From an uncultured Clostridia bacterium (lineage in GTDB: Bacteria > Bacillota > Clostridia > Christensenellales > UBA1242), in NCBI GenBank assembly GCA_947366895.1, contig CANBBP010000001.1, positions 62,001 through 126,000 on the forward strand: a stretch of 64,000 nucleotides of DNA, read 5' to 3'. The notes under the pieces are model-generated. The model saw nothing but the letters and a program-made list of their open reading frames with translations. It had not been told where the DNA came from and searched no databases. This document shows, in pieces, positions 60,468 through 64,000 of the stretch (position 1 is the stretch's first letter; every line of letters starts with the position of its first letter). The position numbers and the translations under genes were made by a program.

Positions 60468-61979
60468 TTATAAAACTTCAAGAGTTTTTTTGTAAACCTT
60501 TTTAAAGTCTTGTGAAGATTTTAATGCTTCTCTTATTTCAATAGAAGCATCAATAGTAACAATAGTTTTCATTATTACTGAGTCTCCTAAAATATCACAA
60601 CTTATATCTTGTACAACTCCTCTATGAGTTTTATCAAGAGCTTCTGCAAGTTTTACAATAAGAGCAAGTTTTCTTACTGCATCTAAATCTTCTTCAAGGA
60701 GAACATCTTTATATTTAATCCAATCGGTTAAACTAAAATCACTTAATGTTTGACTAGAACTAACAAAAGCTGCAAGGATAATTTCCCTATGACTAGCACC
60801 TAAAATATCACTATTCAAAATAATATTAAAACTATTTTTTTCATGGTCATAAAATTTTATTCTTTGTCCTGAATCATGCATAACAGATGCAATTCTTAAA
60901 ACCTTAATATATCCTCTAGGAAGTTTATGTAATACCTTTAATTGTCTAAATAATATTAAAGATAAATCTCCTACTTGTGTAGAATTATTATATTCTCCAT
61001 CATAAAATGTTTTAATATTATCTAAACTAAAACCTAATAAATCTGATATAGGTTTTTCATTAGTTCCTGGAACAACAGAAGAATATATAATACCTTCTTT
61101 CATGCCTTTTGTAGATATGGTCATATTTTCAAATGTATTTGTTTCAAATATAGCTTTAACCATACATACACCACTTGCAAAAACATCACTTCTATCAGAA
61201 GATATTCCTTTGATTTTTTTAGTTTTATCTAAGTCCAAAGTTTTTACAAGATTGTAAACATCATCAATATCTTTACCACACATAACAAAATTATGAGCAG
61301 AATCAAGGGGATATTTTTTTAATTTTCTTGAAAGTAGTCCTACTCCATTAACAGCCCCGCCAACTCCAACACAAGCATATTCAGGTTCTATATTTTTTAG
61401 CCAATCTATCTTTTGCAATTCTTCTTTAAAAGATTGTGTCATTTTTTGACATGCTTTTTCAGGATTTTTTTCTTCTTCCATTATTTTAGCTATTGTATAT
61501 GTACCAAATGGAATAATAATTTCATTTAAAATATTTCTTCTATTATATTGAACAATTTTAGTAGAACCACCACTAACATTAAATATTACACCTTTAGGAA
61601 CATCTATTGAATTAACTACTCCTGTATATAGTGAATTTAATTCTTCTTCCTCAGTCATAATTTTAAACTTAAAACCACAAGAATTATATATTTCATCTAA
61701 AAAACTTCTATAATTCTTTAAGTTTTTAATATTATGAGAGCATACAGCAATAATATTTTGAACTCTATTAACATCACAAACCATTTTATACATTCTAAGA
61801 ATAGTTAAGGCTTCATTACTTCTTGCTATTCTGAGTAATCCTTCACCATCAAAATCGTTTACAATTTTAACAGTTTCAGTCATTTCTTCAAATACCGCAA
61901 AATTGCCTTCTGGCGTAACATATGCAAGAACTAAATCTATTTTACTGCTACCTAAATCTACTATTGCTATTTTATCCAA
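60468..61979 (-). CDS. Ppx/GppA-family exopolyphosphatase with HD-like C-terminal domain
   Basis: 503 aa. The N-terminal ASKHA phosphatase (1-~300) has DLGSSKIDLVLA, MTEEEELN, and NVSGGSTKIVQ, as in Ppx and GppA. The C-terminal domain is an HD-type helical one with SVMHDSGQRIKFYDHEKNS and later CSGQ-like helix sets. It probably degrades polyphosphate or pppGpp. TTG start at 61979 supported by AGGAGAGG seven bases upstream. It has a consensus promoter at 62018-62046. Confidence 0.88.
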   Translation of the reverse strand: MDKIAIVDLGSSKIDLVLAYVTPEGNFAVFEEMTETVKIVNDFDGEGLLRIARSNEALTILRMYKMVCDVNRVQNIIAVCSHNIKNLKNYRSFLDEIYNSCGFKFKIMTEEEELNSLYTGVVNSIDVPKGVIFNVSGGSTKIVQYNRRNILNEIIIPFGTYTIAKIMEEEKNPEKACQKMTQSFKEELQKIDWLKNIEPEYACVGVGGAVNGVGLLSRKLKKYPLDSAHNFVMCGKDIDDVYNLVKTLDLDKTKKIKGISSDRSDVFASGVCMVKAIFETNTFENMTISTKGMKEGIIYSSVVPGTNEKPISDLLGFSLDNIKTFYDGEYNNSTQVGDLSLILFRQLKVLHKLPRGYIKVLRIASVMHDSGQRIKFYDHEKNSFNIILNSDILGASHREIILAAFVSSSQTLSDFSLTDWIKYKDVLLEEDLDAVRKLALIVKLAEALDKTHRGVVQDISCDILGDSVIMKTIVTIDASIEIREALKSSQDFKKVYKKTLEVL

Positions 61980-62017
61980 CTTTATGCCTCTCCTTCAAGT
62001 TTCTTAATTATGGCTTG

Positions 62018-62046
62018 ATTATAACTTAATTTATTAAGCAAGTCAA
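62018..62046 (-). promoter_or_regulatory. Promoter of the Ppx/GppA-like gene
   Basis: Minus-strand TTGACT (62041-62046), 17-base spacer, TATAAT (62018-62023). The leader to the TTG start is about 30 bases. Confidence 0.78.
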
Positions 62047-62339
62047 CCTATTTTTATTTTTAAAATTTGATTATAAATCCCTTTAAAAATAAAAATTTAA
62101 TAACTAATTTTACACCAAAATTAAGATAAAATCATGCCAAATAAAACTAAAATACTATGCAAACTTTTATTTTAATTGATTTTTTTAGAAACAAAAAATT
62201 ACCTATTAAAATTTTAATAAGCAAAATACAAATACTATTTTTTTAATTATTTTTAGTTATAAAAAATTTATTAAAGAATAAATCTTATAAATATACATTT
62301 TTTTACAAATTAATTATATTAGGTAAAAAACGTAGAAAA
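62047..62339. other. AT-rich spacer with no gene recognised
   Basis: 293 bases between the Ppx promoter and the end of the ferredoxin gene. No gene, strong hairpin or repeat is visible; a weak terminator for the ferredoxin could be hidden in it. Confidence 0.5.
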
Positions 62340-62507
62340 TTATTTATTAATAGTTATAGCTTCTACTGGACAAATACCTTCACAACTACAACATTTTATA
62401 CAAATATCTTCATCTATATGAGATTTACCATTTTCAACTTTAATAGCACCCACTGGGCAAACTCCCTCACAAGCACCACAACCTATACATTTATTTTCAT
62501 CAACCAT
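62340..62507 (-). CDS. 2[4Fe-4S] clostridial-type ferredoxin
   Basis: 55 aa, the classical clostridial ferredoxin size. Two cluster motifs: CIGCGACEGVCP and CIKCCSCEGICP, each CxxCxxCxxxCP. The ATG at 62507 is chosen for GGAGGT at the ideal distance; a longer frame upstream has no site. The second motif has an extra Cys. It is monocistronic, with its own promoter. Confidence 0.95.
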   Translation of the reverse strand: MVDENKCIGCGACEGVCPVGAIKVENGKSHIDEDICIKCCSCEGICPVEAITINK

Positions 62508-62537
62508 ACAAATACCTCCGTAAGATTTCACTTTTGC

Positions 62538-62566
62538 ATTATAGCAATAAATGTAATCTTTGTAAA
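62538..62566 (-). promoter_or_regulatory. Promoter of the ferredoxin gene
   Basis: Minus-strand TTTACA (62561-62566), 17-base spacer, TATAAT (62538-62543), 30 bases upstream of the ATG. Confidence 0.75.
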
Positions 62567-62630
62567 GGATTTATCTAATTTTGAAAAATTTTAAATTATT
62601 TTAATTATATTATAAACTTTGCAAAAAATT

Positions 62631-63008
62631 TTATCTTTTTTGATTTTTCTTAATCAAATATGCTACAAACTGAATTATGCTAAGTATTATTAAAAATATG
62701 CCAAACATAATTCTTAAAACTGAGTTTTCAACTTGTTTTACAAGCAAGGCGGAACAAATTGCAGACCCTACCCCAAATACTGAAAACATAACTGCTGGAT
62801 AAACATCCACCAGTTTGTTTTTTATATGAAAAAAAATTACTATTGATGCCATGATTATAAAAGAAAAAATATTTAAAAACTGTGCTTCCTTTTGTGCAAC
62901 ATTTAAAAATAAGGTAACAAGAGGAATTAAAATTGTTCCTCCTCCCATTCCCATCCCTCCTGCTACACCACTTAGTAATCCTAATACTATAAATAAAAAA
63001 TTTGACAT
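62631..63008 (-). CDS. Half-size TauE/SafE (TSUP) permease, second half
   Basis: 125 aa, about four membrane helices. The glycine-rich opening GVAGGMGMGGGTILIPL is the TSUP repeat motif. A normal TSUP permease is ~250 aa with two such repeats. It lies 118 bases after another half-size gene, so the two probably form a heterodimer. Cargo (sulfite, sulfonates or others) is not predictable. Confidence 0.82.
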   Translation of the reverse strand: MSNFLFIVLGLLSGVAGGMGMGGGTILIPLVTLFLNVAQKEAQFLNIFSFIIMASIVIFFHIKNKLVDVYPAVMFSVFGVGSAICSALLVKQVENSVLRIMFGIFLIILSIIQFVAYLIKKNQKR

Positions 63009-63126
63009 TTATTTTCCTTTTAATGTTTCACTTCAATATGAACTTAATAAAATTAATATAAAAAATATTTTTTTAAAAATAAATCAATATTTAATAAATA
63101 TAATTCTAAATTTTAAAATGTTTTTA

Positions 63127-63489
63127 TTAAAAAATCATTTTAATTCCTGCTACAAACATAATAATTATAAAAATTATATTAATAACATCATTTTTCATCT
63201 TTTTAAGTAATGCTCCACCTATTATTCCTCCAATAACCACTCCTATAGTTAAAAATATTGCACTTGCCCAGTTTATTGGAATAGTTGTTATATAAATAAT
63301 GAGTGTGGGTATACTTATTATTGCCATAACAAGTACTGCAGATGCATGTGCTTTTTTATCATCTAAATTTAAAAACATTTTTAACAATGGTACACAAAGC
63401 ATTCCGCCTCCTCCACCGAACATACCATTGATAAATCCCACTGCTACCGCAGATATTATAAATAAAATAAGTTTTAAGTTTTTATTCAT
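63127..63489 (-). CDS. Half-size TauE/SafE (TSUP) permease, first half
   Basis: 120 aa, about four membrane helices, with NGMFGGGGGMLCVPLLKMFL, the same repeat motif as the neighbouring half. The frames end cleanly at separate stop codons and each has its own start, so this is a two-gene system and not a simple frameshift of one gene. Confidence 0.82.
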   Translation of the reverse strand: MNKNLKLILFIISAVAVGFINGMFGGGGGMLCVPLLKMFLNLDDKKAHASAVLVMAIISIPTLIIYITTIPINWASAIFLTIGVVIGGIIGGALLKKMKNDVINIIFIIIMFVAGIKMIF

Positions 63490-63855
63490 AACTTTATTAT
63501 GCTTAAAAAGTTATTTTTTTATTTAAGTTATTAAAATTAAACTAAAATTATTTTATAATTAACTGCTATTTGAAATAAAAAACATACAAAAATTATTGAA
63601 AAAATATGAGGTGAATAAAATTATAACTTTTAATAATAAAAAATTGATAATTTAGTGTATTACAATATAAAAAATCAATTGCAATTTATTTATATTTAAT
63701 ATATAATACATTAGTTATTATCTGACATTAAATATTGGTAAAAAATATAATAAATTAATCTTAATAAATAATTTAAAAATTTGTTATCTAATTTAAATTT
63801 TATCAAAAAATTTGAGATAAAAAATAATGTCAATATCAAGAATAAAGGGTATGCT
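63490..63855. other. AT-rich divergent intergenic region
   Basis: 366 bases between the TSUP gene (minus) and the exported protein gene (plus). It must contain both promoters, but no clear hexamer pair is seen. There is no gene, repeat or hairpin that I can support. Confidence 0.5.
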
Positions 63856-64000
63856 ATGAAGAAACTTAATTTAACAAAAAAAATATTACTTATTTTAGTG
63901 CTTGTAGTTTCAGCAGTTTTTATTAATTCTTATGCTTTAATTATTAATCTAACAAGCTATGCTGCAAAAACCGAATATGCTGCTAATAATTATGGGTCAA
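63856..64000 (+). CDS. Start of an exported or membrane-anchored protein (partial)
   Basis: 48 codons are visible. The ATG is preceded by AAAGGG and followed by a Lys-rich start and a hydrophobic core (ILLILVLVVSAVFINSYALI), typical of a signal peptide or anchor; the rest is beyond the window. No domain can be assigned. Confidence 0.6.
   Translation, partial: MKKLNLTKKILLILVLVVSAVFINSYALIINLTSYAAKTEYAANNYGS

Noticed and set aside
62631..63489. A single TSUP gene broken by a frameshift
   Set aside because: The two halves are 118 bases apart, each with its own start and stop, and both keep complete repeat motifs; a split two-gene system is the better reading.

Overview
The window is about 64 kb of very AT-rich DNA whose gene content and gene order are those of a low-GC, endospore-forming Firmicute of the clostridial kind. 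The evidence is a complete spoIIA operon (spoIIAA-spoIIAB-sigF), a spoIVFA/spoIVFB-like pair beside minD-minE, a T-box in front of tyrS, an L-box in front of the lysine genes, and the conserved frr-uppS-cdsA-rseP-polC-rimP-nusA-ylxR-infB-rbfA block. The AT bias, compact genes and several missing neighbours (dxr, ylxQ, minC, mreC/mreD) suggest an uncultivated, somewhat streamlined lineage. That placement is inference. I see no prophage, insertion sequence, CRISPR array or rRNA gene.

Layout. 1-4.8 kb: end-truncated smc, rnc and plsX. 5-9.5 kb: the lysine/diaminopimelate operon asd-dapA-dapB-lysC under a lysine riboswitch. 9.7-11.9 kb: yceD-rpmF and two small membrane proteins, one with an N-terminal XRE domain. 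11.9-15.1 kb: tRNA-Ala, the spoIIA operon, and a promoter-driven array of six tRNAs (Pro, Met/Ile2, Asp, Phe, Thr, Tyr). 15.2-17 kb: a rhomboid protease, two small paralogous HTH proteins and a divergent XRE repressor with two visible operators. 17-19.7 kb: T-box-tyrS and yebC. 19.8-34.1 kb: a long same-strand block for translation, RNA and envelope-lipid functions (nfo, truB, nrnA, rbfA, infB, ylxR, nusA, rimP, a polymerase-less PolC, rseP, cdsA, uppS, frr). 34.3-45.4 kb: transketolase, DNA repair (ogg), cell-wall ligases (ddl, murF) and the t6A genes (tsaB, rimI, tsaE fusion). 46.4-50.6 kb: yhbY, obgE, nth and a DUF3343/cysteine-desulfurase-like pair. 50.8-62 kb: ppdK, a large DUF4132-like protein, spoIVFB/spoIVFA, minE/minD, an aberrant MreB-like protein and a Ppx/GppA-like phosphatase. 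62.3-64 kb: ferredoxin, a split TSUP transporter and the start of an exported protein.

Most genes lie on the minus strand, and promoters, leaders and hairpin terminators can be seen at many unit boundaries. The main oddities are as follows. (i) A PolC homologue stops after its N-terminal, OB and proofreading exonuclease domains and has no PHP or polymerase. (ii) TsaE is fused to a PAP2-type membrane domain that has lost its catalytic residues. (iii) A shikimate-kinase-fold protein has lost its P-loop, and an MreB-like protein has lost its ATP-hydrolysis residues. (iv) A compact repressor/operator module has an 18-bp-spaced promoter that encloses an operator. (v) A 30-bp perfect palindrome encodes the identical C-termini of two convergent genes. 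(vi) IF-2 carries a long Asn/Gln/Tyr-rich prion-like segment.
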